A stretch of 64,000 nt of DNA from Patiria pectinifera (taxonomy: Eukaryota > Echinodermata > Asteroidea > Valvatida > Asterinidae). The notes below the pieces were generated by a model. It was not told where the DNA came from. It saw nothing but the letters and a program-made list of their open reading frames with translations, and made no database searches. Positions 53,979 through 64,000 of the stretch are shown here, piece after piece. The DNA lies in contig CM057149.1 of NCBI GenBank assembly GCA_029964075.1, forward strand, positions 37,592,900 to 37,656,899, given 5' to 3'. The translations under genes were made by a program, and so were the position numbers. How positions within the stretch are numbered: the stretch's first letter is position 1; the number at the start of each line of letters is the position of its first letter.

Positions 53979-54537
53979 CAGAGTTGTAACAAGTCCTTGT
54001 TTTTGTGACTCGAGTTGAGTCATTTTAAAGAAGTTACTTGAGTCGATTCAATAGGTCAAGAAGGTCGAGATGAGTCGAGTCAAATATTTAGCAAGAGTCA
54101 ATTTGAATCTTGAATATTTGAACACTATTTACCAAAATGTATAAAAGGAGGGCATAAATGTAGCCGGTGTTCGAACCCAAGAGCTGTATAAGAAATCACC
54201 CAAAGCCAATGATGAAACAACGAATTGGAAAAAGTGTTTAAATTCGGGTTCCTGGATAGTATTTTGTGCGTTTTAGAACCATGAGGTGGGAGTCTGTGAC
54301 ACGTACGTTTGTAAATGAACCTAACATTTGCAGCGTAAGTCATTGCAATTACTTTTCCCAAAATGTGCTATTATATTTGGGACTTGAGTCTTAGTAGCCT
54401 TCGCTCGAGTGAGTCAAGTCTTTTGACGAGGGACTGGACTGGAGTCATTTACCCATGGGGACTCCAGTTGAGTCAAGTCACCAAAAAATGGGGCTCGAGT
54501 CGGACTCAAGTCATTGACTCAAGTCATTACAACTCTG
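53979..54537. mobile_element. hAT-like non-autonomous element
   Basis: Starts CAGAGTTGTAACAAGTCC and ends with the inverse, TCAAGTCATTACAACTCTG. The 8-bp flanks TTTAAGTC (53971-53978) and TTGAAGTC (54538-54545) differ at one position. CAG ends and an 8-bp duplication fit hAT. The interior is dominated by degenerate GACTCGAGTC / GAGTCAAGTC words. Confidence 0.75.
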
Positions 54538-55777
54538 TTGAAGTCGCTAAAAACTATCGTGAAACCGCCCTGTTCGGGCTTTTTTACTGTGGCTAATGTG
54601 GTTTGGCAGTCTCTTTATGCATTTGCTCCAATTTTTGGTGGGGAAAATGCCTTTTTTTTAACCATTTTATTGGTAAAAAAAAATGAAAATCTGCCAGTCA
54701 CAGGAGTCAGGAGTTTGGAAGTTGGGTCATCAACCAGTTCGTTCCAAGGAATGTGCTATCAACCCACTTGATATGATTGATTGCTTTTTTGTCTCGGTCA
54801 TCAAATTTCCTGAGAGATAAAGTTCGGAGAACTTGATTAGCCGAGTTTTAACTGATAGAAGTAGTGTGCGAAATTGACCTTTTTGATAGTTGAACGACCG
54901 TTTTAGTCTTTAAGTTGGTTTCTCTCAGATTTTAACGCCCTCTGTTGACCAAGACGTGATATTGTTGTGGATATCACCATAGCAACAATTTGACTGATGA
55001 GACTGCATTAGATGCAATCTTGGATTGTGTTTTATATAATCACACAAGTAAATGGTGTCAAGAGAAGTAGAAAAAGCAATGGCTTAGGATAATTATAAAT
55101 CTTGAAGGCACTTTGTGCAAATTTGTAAAATATGCGATGTCGATATTTTGCACATGCAGTGCATGATGGGTAAAGGTCATAGGTCAGCTATGTATCACTG
55201 GTTCCCATGACAGCTCAACTTGGTGTCTTGAATAATTAGTCGGCATCAAAATATCAGACTATCGGCATCGCTTATTTGATTCGTATGAAATTCTTTAATT
55301 GTAATGTTAATTGTAACACAATTGTAATCACATGATTTTTTTGTGTGATGAGCCACTTTGACCAAAAGTGAGTTTGCCTCTTTTAGGGGTGGACCCAGTT
55401 GGCCAGAAAATTTTTTGGGGGGGGGGTTGTGTCGGTTTAAAGAGACCTTGAATTTTGTAGGCATTTTGTACAGAAAAAAGAGAAAATTTGGGATCTTTTG
55501 CTGGGAATGCAAATATAACCAGCACATTGAATGGGCTCCCAACTTTGTTGTTTATCATTTAAAAGTGAGAAAAATGGCTGCTATCTTAAACGCAGTTTGT
55601 ATCGTGTAAACCGTTTTAGATTTCATAGTTTGATGTTTTGAATTTTATTGTCGAGTTGTACACGTATTGGCCATCAGTTGGCAGTGAACATAAGACACAT
55701 GGTGTACGTTCAGTAGCTGATGTTTCTCATGACCCCAATCAGAGCTGCCTGGTGGCTATTCAGCAACCATGTAGGCT

Positions 55778-56135
55778 CTGATCGTATGACGTCAAAGTAC
55801 CACATGACTATCCGGTGTCCACGTGATTAGCCACCATTGCAGTAGGCAAGCATTTGGTTAGCAACCACATTGTGCGTTGTAAACTAGACAGTAGGGCTTC
55901 ACGTAAAATCGCGTGGTGACTACCTGTGCCATGTTCGCTTGTCACCTAGCACTGGGTGTTGGCTCTGCATTTTTCTCACAGTTTCTGCCGTCCATCACAG
56001 CTTTGAAGGCTTGCCTACTACCTACTGTGCACGCCGCTATACGATCTTTGCCTACCACAATGGTGGTGCTGACCTTTCAGTACCCGGATGTAGGCGGGTC
56101 ACGTTGGTCAGTGAGAGATGCCTATCGGTGTCCTT
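55778..56135 (+). repeat. Foldback repeat, plus orientation (family also at 42064)
   Basis: GATCGTATGACGTCAAAGT, CACCATTGCAGTAGGCAAGC, GGTTAGCAACCAC, CTTTGAAGGCTTGCCTACTACC and GGTCAGTGAGAGATGCC are the inverse of 42064-42430. The 129-codon frame beginning at 55939 is not a gene. Confidence 0.75.
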
Positions 56136-58516
56136 GTCTTATGGCAAGGTTTTCTTTCCTAAACCTTGGCCTAGGCTTGAGATGATTGTAGGCTTCTTTC
56201 TGGAGAGACTGGCTCACTTTATGTCCATGTTCCTACTTTGGGAACATCAAAACCATCAGTATAAGGTTTCCCAGCAATTTATGACAACAAAATGTCAAAA
56301 ATTTCATGAGGAATATTTTCCACTTTAACGAGGTTGCTGGGAAGTCAAGAGGTGGTGTAACACAGCCAATTGTTATTGTCTGGAGAGGTGTGAGATATTC
56401 ACACTGCATGAACACTAAAAGCCACCATAGCCAGTCAGTCAACGGACACAACTTGGATACACGGCACAAGACGCCACATACGCCAAACTGGTGAAAACCT
56501 TTCCCTTCTGGGTCACTGTTAAATTCACTGAGTTTTCCCTGAATTTTGGTATTTTCTTGAATTCATAGTGTTTTCCTTGAGTTTTGGTGTTTTCCAAAAT
56601 TTCCTAAGTTTTCTTGACTAGAAAAATAGAAACTAATTTTCAAGGTTTCCCCTTATTTCTAATGGAGTACCGTAAATACGTCACGCTCACAACATGTGTG
56701 TGAAAGACATCAGCACGTGATTCAGCCCGTGAACCAACACGCGTGCGTACCCCAATCATTTGCACTACACTTTCTGGTTCTAAATGACGTCACAATTCAG
56801 TACTCTATTGATATAAATATTCAAGGGCCCTTTTTTTATTTCTGAGCCAGAAATGAAAGACAAAATCAGAGGGACAATTGAGGTTTGCCCCCCCCCCTCC
56901 AAAGGAAGACAGGATTGGTTGTCATGATGTTGCATGCTGCTAGGCATCAGTACAGAATAAACCAATTCATTAAACTCCGCCCAGGAGTGTATTGACCAAT
57001 CACAGCCGTGATTGATGTCCGACCTGCATGCGTGCACGTATGAGGCGCTCCTCCGCTGAAACACGCCATGTGGCATTGGGGCAACGCACATGCGCATCAG
57101 GCGGGTCTAATGGATTTCTGTTGGCACAGGTCCAAGTGTATTTCCTGCCAACTTTAAATCAAGCGTAGTAACAAATACTTTAACGGAAAGGCATGATTAT
57201 TAATTTTTTTGTAGGAAGTTTTTTACATTTGGATGTTTTGTTCACTTCCTGGTGGAACCGTTACAGCTGAACCATTTTTGTTGAAGGTTAAGACATTGGG
57301 CATTATGTTGTTTTTTTGTAACGTCCCTGTATGTTTTTGTTTCATTGTTCATGTTTTAGGGCTGATAGGGTGAATCAATTTCAATTTTCATTGTATGATT
57401 TTTAATATCTTTTTTTTAGTTGAATATGATTTTTAAATTTTGGAGATTGGCAAATGTAAAGAACCTAGCCATTAGGAATTTTGTCGATTCATATTTAAAT
57501 TTGTCCATCGTAAATATTGACAGTCCTTAAAAAATTTTTTTAATTAATGCTTGTGACATAGCGTTCGGCTTTAACGTTTGTGCAGTGTTGTAACTTTGAG
57601 CTTTTGTCTTTGTATTTTAATGTGTCAGCCTTTTTAATATTTGTTGGGTTTTTATTATATTTTTATTAGGGGGATACTTTTGCATTGTTCATTAGTTGAT
57701 GTTTAAAAAGGGTGTTAGAATATTACATTTTTATTATTTTGTTGTGAAATGTTTTAGTTTGGTTCTGGGGGGGGGGAGGGAGATTTGTTTAAAAAAATTA
57801 TGTAATTTACTCTTTGTACAAGGATAATGTTACTCTTGCCCACATGTACAAACTCATAGGCTAATAATGGAACTTCATTTGATTATAGTTTGTATAAGCC
57901 AAGACTTTGCAATTTCAGCTTGCAAACGTTCAAGGAGTTCGGATTTGAATTTGGAGTGTCATTCACCCGTAAAATCTTAGAGTAAGTTGCTTCAACCTTA
58001 ACTTGCGACTTGACAGATATCCTCTCCCTTAATCAAGTTCAACATTTGAACGGTTGAGGGAGGAATAAAAATGTCCACAATGTTCACTTTGAACATTCAT
58101 TACTTTGGTAGCTTTTATTTTTTGATAACAAGGTTGTGATAAAGCAAGATAAAATTTAGCTGCTTACTGAAATCTTTTGGAGGTAAAAATGATGGAATTT
58201 AGGTCTGCAATCTTCAAGATGGTAGATATTTCATCAGGAAGAGAACTGATAACAGTTGTTCATGGATACGTTTAGTGATAACAGTTTTGAGGTTATCTTA
58301 ACAGTTTTTGCAAACAGTACCTAGGAATTGGAGCTACAGGTTGTTGTATCAATTTTGTTGACCGTTTTCCCCCGATTTTTAGGTTTGCCGGGAATTTAAA
58401 GTAGTTTCTCTAGAAAACATTGACTCCAGGAACATCATGCTCGGGCTTTTTACGGGGAAAAGAAATTGTCTTAGAATCTTTGTTATCATCTCGACAATTT
58501 GTTGAAATCAAAACAA

Positions 58517-58705
58517 ATCCAGATAGATGATGTTCTAGTTTTTTGGTGTTTTTTTTCAGAATCCATTTGAATCATTGCCAAGTAAACTAGGCCAAACACG
58601 TCGGAATGTCGGCTGAAAAATGTTTCAGTTTTTCGCGCAGATGTTCGCGGTCAAAGAGCTTTATATTGTGAAATGTGAAATTTGTCGCGAAACGAGCCAT
58701 GCCAA
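58517..58705 (+). repeat. Duplicated block, intact copy
   Basis: CCAGATAGATGATGTTCTAG, GAATCATTGCCAAGTAAAC, CACGTCGGAATGTCGGCTG and GTCGCGAAACGAGCCATGCC occur here without interruption and again at 58812-59385. Confidence 0.85.
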
Positions 58706-58811
58706 AAATCTGTTTTATTGAGTAATAAGCTGAACTTGTGAGAAAATGGTAATGATGTTGGTAGTTATTTAAAGGAAACTTGAGAAATGTTAGATTTGTT
58801 TTTGATTGATG

Positions 58812-59385
58812 TAGATCTCATCCAGATAGATGATGTTCTAGTTTTTTGGGGTTTTTTTTCTTCAGAATCCATTTTTTTTTTCATTTCATTTTCATTTCAG
58901 AAACATTTATTTCCACATGAATAAGCACTTTAGAAAACAAAACAATTGTTACATGAAAACTACTAAGTGGAGGCATTACACAAGAAGCCGAAGCTTATAA
59001 ACGGAATGCCTTAAACACACCCAAAAAAAATATATAACGGAGTGGACATAAACTTAATAAACTTTTCAGACGGACATACGAAACATACTAGTGATACAAC
59101 GACACAGTTTATAAAATGGATGATGCAAGCAAAAGAAAGCACAATTAAAGCGAACGGTATGAATGTAGAAAAAACAACAAAAGACAAAGCAAACTATGCT
59201 ATATACTGGGAGATAAGATGGTTCTTGGAAGTGGTTTTGAATTTTGAATCATTGCCAAGTAAACTAGGCCATACACGTCGGAATGCCGGCTGAAAAATGT
59301 TTCAGTTTTTCGCCCAGATGTTCGCGGGCAAAGAGCGTTATATTGCGAAATGTGAAATTTGTCGCGAAACGAGCCATGCAGTGTT
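58812..59385 (+). repeat. Duplicated block, copy interrupted by an insertion
   Basis: The same 190-bp block as at 58517-58705 is split after AATCCATTT by about 365 extra bases and resumes at GAATCATTGCC. The insertion therefore postdates the duplication. Confidence 0.85.
58872..59240 (-). mobile_element. Retroposon-like insertion, minus strand
   Basis: Compared with the uninterrupted copy, the inserted DNA begins with TTTTTTTTTTCATTTCATTTTCATTTCAG, which on the minus strand is an A-rich tail after TGAAA repeats. TTTTGAAT-like bases lie at both borders. This suggests a SINE or truncated LINE integrated by target-primed reverse transcription. The 83-codon plus-strand frame inside is unrelated to known proteins. 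Confidence 0.55.
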
Positions 59386-60134
59386 CTTGCGAGAACCCAA
59401 TTGCATTTTAGCTGCTTTTTAATAGCAGAATATATTGAAGAAGCAAATTACGCAGAGAGCTACAAAACATCACCAAAAGTTTGGCTAATGGCGATACTGA
59501 GACATGTTTCCGCTCATAATCCACATTACATATTGACTGGCATTGAACTTTGCAATAAAGGCACTAGTGCTTGCCTGAGTGAATTGGGTTATCCTTGAAC
59601 AAATACTGCAAAAAAAATAGTGTTCTAAATGTGATGTGTTTATAAAACACTGCAGTTAACATTGCTGCAAGCTGTCATTTCAAAGTTTCCAGTGCATATC
59701 AAGTCGGGAAAATAAGCATAATTGCACTATGAAACTGATGTTTAGCACATTAGCAGAACTTGTAGAATCTTTGTGGGTTAAAATTGTATGATCAACTGCT
59801 GTGTCATACCAGTTCGGTAACATCATTGTACCTTTTCATGCGTTTTTATACTTTTACCATTGTAACAGTTTCACATCTTTGTTTTGGCTTCTTCTCTTAA
59901 TGGTAGATTAGACCATTTGTCATAGTGTTTCATTTTTGTGTTTGAAGCAACAAAAGTGCTCAAAATCAAAAGACGGGTGCGTAACAACTAACCCGATGAA
60001 GCCTTACCTCTGTGAATGCTGTATATTTTCAAGAAAACACAATATTCTGGATCTCCATTTCAATTCAAAAGTTGCTGAGTCATGCCACAATCCCGAAATT
60101 TCGGACATGATTCTCATTCAGCCGATTGTTGCTA

Positions 60135-60471
60135 TGTGATGTCACACACTGAACCAACAATTCACGCTAAATAATAGCAACCGAGCACGCGTGTGTGTCG
60201 TTTGAACAGGCTTGCATCCAATCACAGATTTTCCCAATTTCAAACCAACTGCCAACAGAAATTTCCAAAAATGTGTCACTTGACGCATCTTTGGGAATGA
60301 CCTTCTTTTATTGTTTTCTTCAAAATGACAGCATGCCAGAAGGAATAATTTCACAGAGAGTTTAGTGTCGCTACTATCTTTAAAAGGTTAAATCAAGTGA
60401 GCTTTTTAAAATGATTTGGTCAGTTACTTTTTGGATAGCTGCAAATGATGTACTCTACCTTTTATAAGACT
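60135..60471 (-). mobile_element. Partial inverted copy of the TTAA MITE
   Basis: GGATAGCTGCAAATGATGTA with CTCTACCTTTT at 60440-60471 is the inverse of the left end at 45396. Further words (AAATTATT-CTTCTGGCATG, CTATTATT, CAGTGTGTGACATCAC) match in order on the minus strand. The other terminus is lost. Confidence 0.65.
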
Positions 60472-60811
60472 GTCTAATCCCAGGTTTTCTTGATCAAAAC
60501 TATCCGAGGCCAAAATTTCCTTAGATTAAGATGTATCAAGAAACAAACTGAAAATTCTGGATTTTTTTCATCACTCATAAATCAAAAACAAAATCTATGT
60601 TGAAGAGCTGTGCCTCATCTACTTAAGCATTCAGTATTATTATTATTGCCCCTACAATGAATTAATGAAATAGGTTTATCAAACTAGATGAATAACAATT
60701 GTGCAATCGATTGTGGAGAAATTGCCTGTAATGTTTTAAAGATTTTTATGGTTTGCTGTAAAGTTATTTAGTATTTGTAGACATTCTTAGTTCGATATTG
60801 TGTCTGTGATC

Positions 60812-60817
60812 AATAAA
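60812..60817 (+). terminator. Distal candidate poly(A) signal
   Basis: CAATAAAAGTTTACACTG follows a long T-rich region without genes and looks like a mammalian-style cleavage context. If used by DCP1 the 3' UTR would be about 11.6 kb. Confidence 0.35.
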
Positions 60818-61369
60818 AGTTTACACTGTTAAGTAATAGTCATTGTAATTAAAAGTCATACAGTTCAAACGAATATCCACGTTTGTTTCCAATTTGGCCG
60901 ACACAAAATCGACCAACCACTGCTATTAATCACAAATTGAATTATCATCGTTTTATTTTTGATCATTTCAACTGCATTTTTTTATTTCCGGAAAACTTGT
61001 TTCTGATTATGTCATTGTTAATGTCATTGTACAATGGCATTGTTAAATGGCATGGCAGTGTAAAACCCACTAATTATTGAAGACCTTAGTTTGAAAAGAG
61101 CATATTATTAACAAATATTGTGTTGAACTTTGCTCGTAATTACTGTCATATTTGCTTTTCCAAGTTTGGGAACAGGATTAAGGTCTGTGACGTTCATGTA
61201 ACTCGTAGACTATAAAAATCTGAAATTCAGCCTAAGGATTGTATGTTAATAGTCTGGTTCCCATGACAAGGTGACCATCTTTAATGATATTTTACATAAG
61301 GAACTACACAAAGATGGCCGCACTATGTCTCAAATCTCAACATTATGTAGACTTCTTTCAGAACTGGGA

Positions 61370-61592
61370 AAACTAATAAGTTTTGATGTCAAACAGTCGA
61401 CTCTTGTTAGTACAAACTCTGTTAATACAAAATTATGGTTAAAACAAACATACATGTAAAGCCTTGATTCCGACTGTGCATTTAAATGCACAATGAATGG
61501 GACTGATGTTCCTCTTAATACAAAATTCTGATACAACAAACAATTTGGCTGGTCCGAACGAGTTTGTTATAACGAGACTCAACTGTACTCAT
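61370..61592. mobile_element. Tigger/pogo-type fragment
   Basis: CTCTTGTTAGTACAAACTCTG, CTTAATACAAAATTCTG and GAACGAGTTTGTTATAACGAGACTCAACTGTA resemble the end of pogo-class elements (inverse TACAGTTGAGTCTCGTTATAAC). Only one clear terminus is present. Confidence 0.5.
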
Positions 61593-62624
61593 ATCACTAG
61601 TTAATTAAGCGTTAAACAGCATTTTGCATTTTGATATTGGATTTTACTGGAAATCAGTATCATTACATGTGCAATTTTTCATCAACGAATATTCTGTTCA
61701 CACCCCGGGAAACCTGTAATAAAGTTGTCATTGTCCAAAAGTCACCGCGTTTACACTGTGTTGATTTGAAGATTTTATTTCCAAAATGCAAAATATCCAT
61801 TTGACAAAACGTGAAACATGTGCACATTTATGAAACATTGAAGAATGAAAACCAAATAAACAGTTTTAAACCTTTTTGCCTTATTGTATTCTTAAATTGT
61901 GTTTAAACTGGATACATGTAACAGTCGTAGAAACTGACTTTGGGCGGTCAGAAGAGGGCAGGCTTCTCAGAGGTAACAAAATGGCATTTATCATGTTTGG
62001 AAATCAACTCTTCATTTTTATTCAAACGGTTTCAGGTGTTTTCGTTCAGAAGACTATCAACTGTATATATTGTTTTGTAAGAAATTGGACTGATGATTAG
62101 TGAGATTTTAAGACTCGGAGGGTCATAAATCAATTTGTTTTTATTACAAAAACATGTTCTTTGCAAAAGAAAAACTGCATTATTCATTCAAATGATACTT
62201 TGAAGAGTTTTCTTCACCGAAACACATACCTACTTCCCATTCAAAGAGTGAAATTATTTTTCGAACCTCGGCGATGTGAGGGATTTGTGATTGTAAACAC
62301 GACCAAAAAAATCAAAAGTCAGGGTTATCCTCAAAAAGGAATTTGGAGAGATACTTTAAAATTTGGCTGAGGCACCGAGGTGTCCAAACCTTTGGTGTAT
62401 ACAACTACATGTATTAAAGGTGCTGCTGTGCCAGTGAGGTTAAAGTGTCACCTGCTGATGCTGTGAGGTTGTATTGCTGGCACAGCTACATGTTAGTTTG
62501 AGGTTCTAGGGAGACTTTGAGATGATTTTTCTTCCAAGATCTTAGAAAGGGGAATTTTAACTCAACATAACTAGCTGATACAATCTGACCATCTTGATGA
62601 GGCTGGAGAGACTTGAAGAGGTGT

Positions 62625-62935
62625 GAGGTTGCAATGTTAGGTTCCGATGTTGGGTTCCAATGTTGGGTTCCTATGTGAGGTTCCAATTTGAGTTTCCTAT
62701 GTGAGGTTCCAATTGGAGATTCCTATGTGAGGTTCCAATGTGAGATTCCTATGTGAGGTTCCAATGTGAGATTCCTATGTGAAGTTCCAATGTGAGTTTC
62801 CTATGTGAGGTTCCAATGTGAGATTCCTATGTGAGGTTCCAATGTGAATTACAATGTGAGGTTCCTATGTGAGGTTACTATGTGAGGTTCCAAAGTGAAG
62901 TTACAATGTGAGGTTACCATGTGAGCTTCATAGGA
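62625..62935 (+). repeat. 13/26-bp minisatellite
   Basis: Units alternate GTGAGGTTCCAAT and GTGAGATTCCTAT, giving a 26-bp dimer repeated about ten times with variants. It lies beyond any likely DCP1 end. Confidence 0.9.
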
Positions 62936-63236
62936 GGTTTCCGGCTGTGAGGTCTCTGCAATGCTTTGCGCGGGTGAGATGCACAGTCCCGTTCAAAAAC
63001 CAACACTGTGCACAACGCCTACGCAACACCTTACAGTGAGAATGTGTCCTTTTGTCCTTTCCGTCCAACCTTTCTGCACTGATGAGGATCACTCCAAATT
63101 GAAACTTGAAAGAGGAAGTTATAATGCTTCTTACAAGACCTACATGTACGTTTAAACTGCAAAATGGATAAAATTGAACCATTTCTATCATGGCTATGTA
63201 CAACTATAATGACAGTCGGCTACTACATCTATGTTA

Positions 63237-63365
63237 AAAAAAAAAAATGAATTTGGGACTGAGAAACATTCAAATTGATTATATGAATTTTTTTTTTTAA
63301 ATTTTTCATGACTCCCTTTATATACTTGTACAAAACCATCAATGTGATGTTAAGGTACAGTTCAA
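63237..63365. mobile_element. Degenerate third copy of the 8-bp-TSD MITE
   Basis: ATGAATTTGGGACTGAGAAACATT, then a CATGACTCCCTTTATA and CAAAACCATCAATGTGATGT segment, follow the interior of the two intact copies in order. Terminal repeats are lost or unrecognisable. Confidence 0.55.
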
Positions 63366-64000
63366 GACTGTGTGAAATAAATTTTTCAAACACTAACTAG
63401 TTTTTGAGGACCAGAGAAGTAATTTATCAATCTAAAAATAGAGAAATTTCAAAATGTATCTGAAGTTCTTGGGGGAGGGAAATGAATTCAGTTCTTTTGT
63501 AATTTTAGGTGCTGGGCTGTTGACAAAATTGGACTTGAATGCATTTCATCAGAGTCTTTAAAATGTAAACTGAGATGCACCTGTCCAAAAAAACCCCCAA
63601 AAATAGATCGGGATTGAAATTGGCACGAAGACCAGAATCAAGTTAGCCTACTTCAACCTAAAAACTATGAGGAACATCATCCACTAGAAACACTCACCTA
63701 TAAACTCTTCACATCAAGTACTTTATAACAAAACTTGACATTACATAACTTCAAAATTATTAATATTTTACCATAAAAGAACATGTCAAATAAAAAAATA
63801 ACCAGTCTATAAATGTGTCACATATACTACAGACATGGACAACTTTCAGTTCTCTGTTCAAAACTCACTCTGGATTTGATACAAAAAAATAACTTGAAAA
63901 AATGCCAACAAGTATTCCAACTAGTTTTGTTTATATTTTGATAAAAAAAAGATTTCAAGAATTCTTTTGGGATTTCCAGACACAACATACAGGGGTTAGG

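Larger units (their letters stand above)
49183..60850 (+). other. DCP1: Region after the DCP1 stop: possible long 3' UTR, otherwise intergenic
   Basis: AATAAA occurs at 49709-49714 and 49797-49802, which would give a 3' UTR of about 0.6 kb. A better-placed distal signal, CAATAAAAG at 60811, with a T/G-rich tail would give 11.6 kb. T-rich, stop-dense sequence without splice-site pairs fills most of the interval, apart from the transposons listed. Which poly(A) site is used cannot be told from sequence. Confidence 0.4.
60851..64000. other. Right end of window: no gene recognised
   Basis: Apart from the Tigger fragment, the 13/26-bp minisatellite and the degenerate MITE this is AT-rich sequence with homopolymer runs. 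The AATAAA words at about 61718 and 61855 are unassigned. No exon pair with consistent splice sites was seen on either strand. Confidence 0.55.

Noticed and set aside
55913..56328. 90- and 129-codon plus-strand frames
   Set aside because: They overlap a dispersed foldback repeat also present inverted at 42064-42430, where the frame is broken.
59042..59293. 83-codon plus-strand frame
   Set aside because: Crosses the boundary between the inserted retroposon and the duplicated block, so it is not an ancestral coding unit.

Overview
The window is AT-rich animal genomic DNA with very large introns, many short transposon relics, tRNA-derived SINEs, minisatellites and homopolymer runs. There are no bacterial-type operons, and most open frames are chance or repeat-derived. 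Several repeat families (a foldback family whose ends read roughly GGCCCAATTTCATGGCTCTG, SINEs ending in GCGCTATATAAG plus ATT repeats, a TTAA-ended AAAGGTAGAGTACATC family) look like repeats I associate with echinoderms and other marine deuterostomes. A marine invertebrate deuterostome is my best guess; this is inference.

Two protein-coding genes can be read, arranged head to head. On the minus strand, the left 4.5 kb holds the 5' end of an L-type voltage-gated calcium channel alpha-1 gene (CACNA1C/D/S-like). It has a probable 19-nt coding first exon at 4490-4472 and an exon at 786-483 ending in CISIVEWK, just before transmembrane segment IS1. That exon is followed by a perfect U12-type AT-AC donor (ATATCCTTT, 482-474); the rest of the gene lies to the left of the window. 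On the plus strand, a complete gene for the mRNA-decapping activator DCP1 starts at 6087, about 1.6 kb from the channel start codon, and ends with its stop codon at 49182. It has eight coding exons joined by seven GT-AG introns in consistent phase and encodes 640 residues: an N-terminal EVH1-like domain, a long Q/P/S-rich linker, and a C-terminal trimerisation helix region.

Layout: 1-482, channel intron; 483-786, channel exon 2; 787-4471, channel intron 1 with a SINE and a foldback element; 4472-4490, channel exon 1; 4491-6086, shared divergent promoter region; 6087-49182, DCP1. DCP1 intron 2 is 30 kb (10558-40510) and carries a PIF/Harbinger-like element, a 47-bp minisatellite, a mariner-like MITE and several non-repetitive islands that could be regulatory. 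Intron 3 contains two minisatellite arrays in opposite orientation. The 49183-64000 interval has no further recognisable gene. It may hold a long DCP1 3' UTR and contains a full-length palindromic MITE nested in another element, a hAT-like element with its target duplication, a duplicated block split by a retroposon, and a 13/26-bp minisatellite.

The most interesting result is the pairing itself. From memory, human DCP1B-CACNA1C and DCP1A-CACNA1D are also adjacent head-to-head pairs. Finding a single DCP1 head to head with a single L-type channel here suggests a linkage older than the vertebrate genome duplications, perhaps kept by shared regulation.
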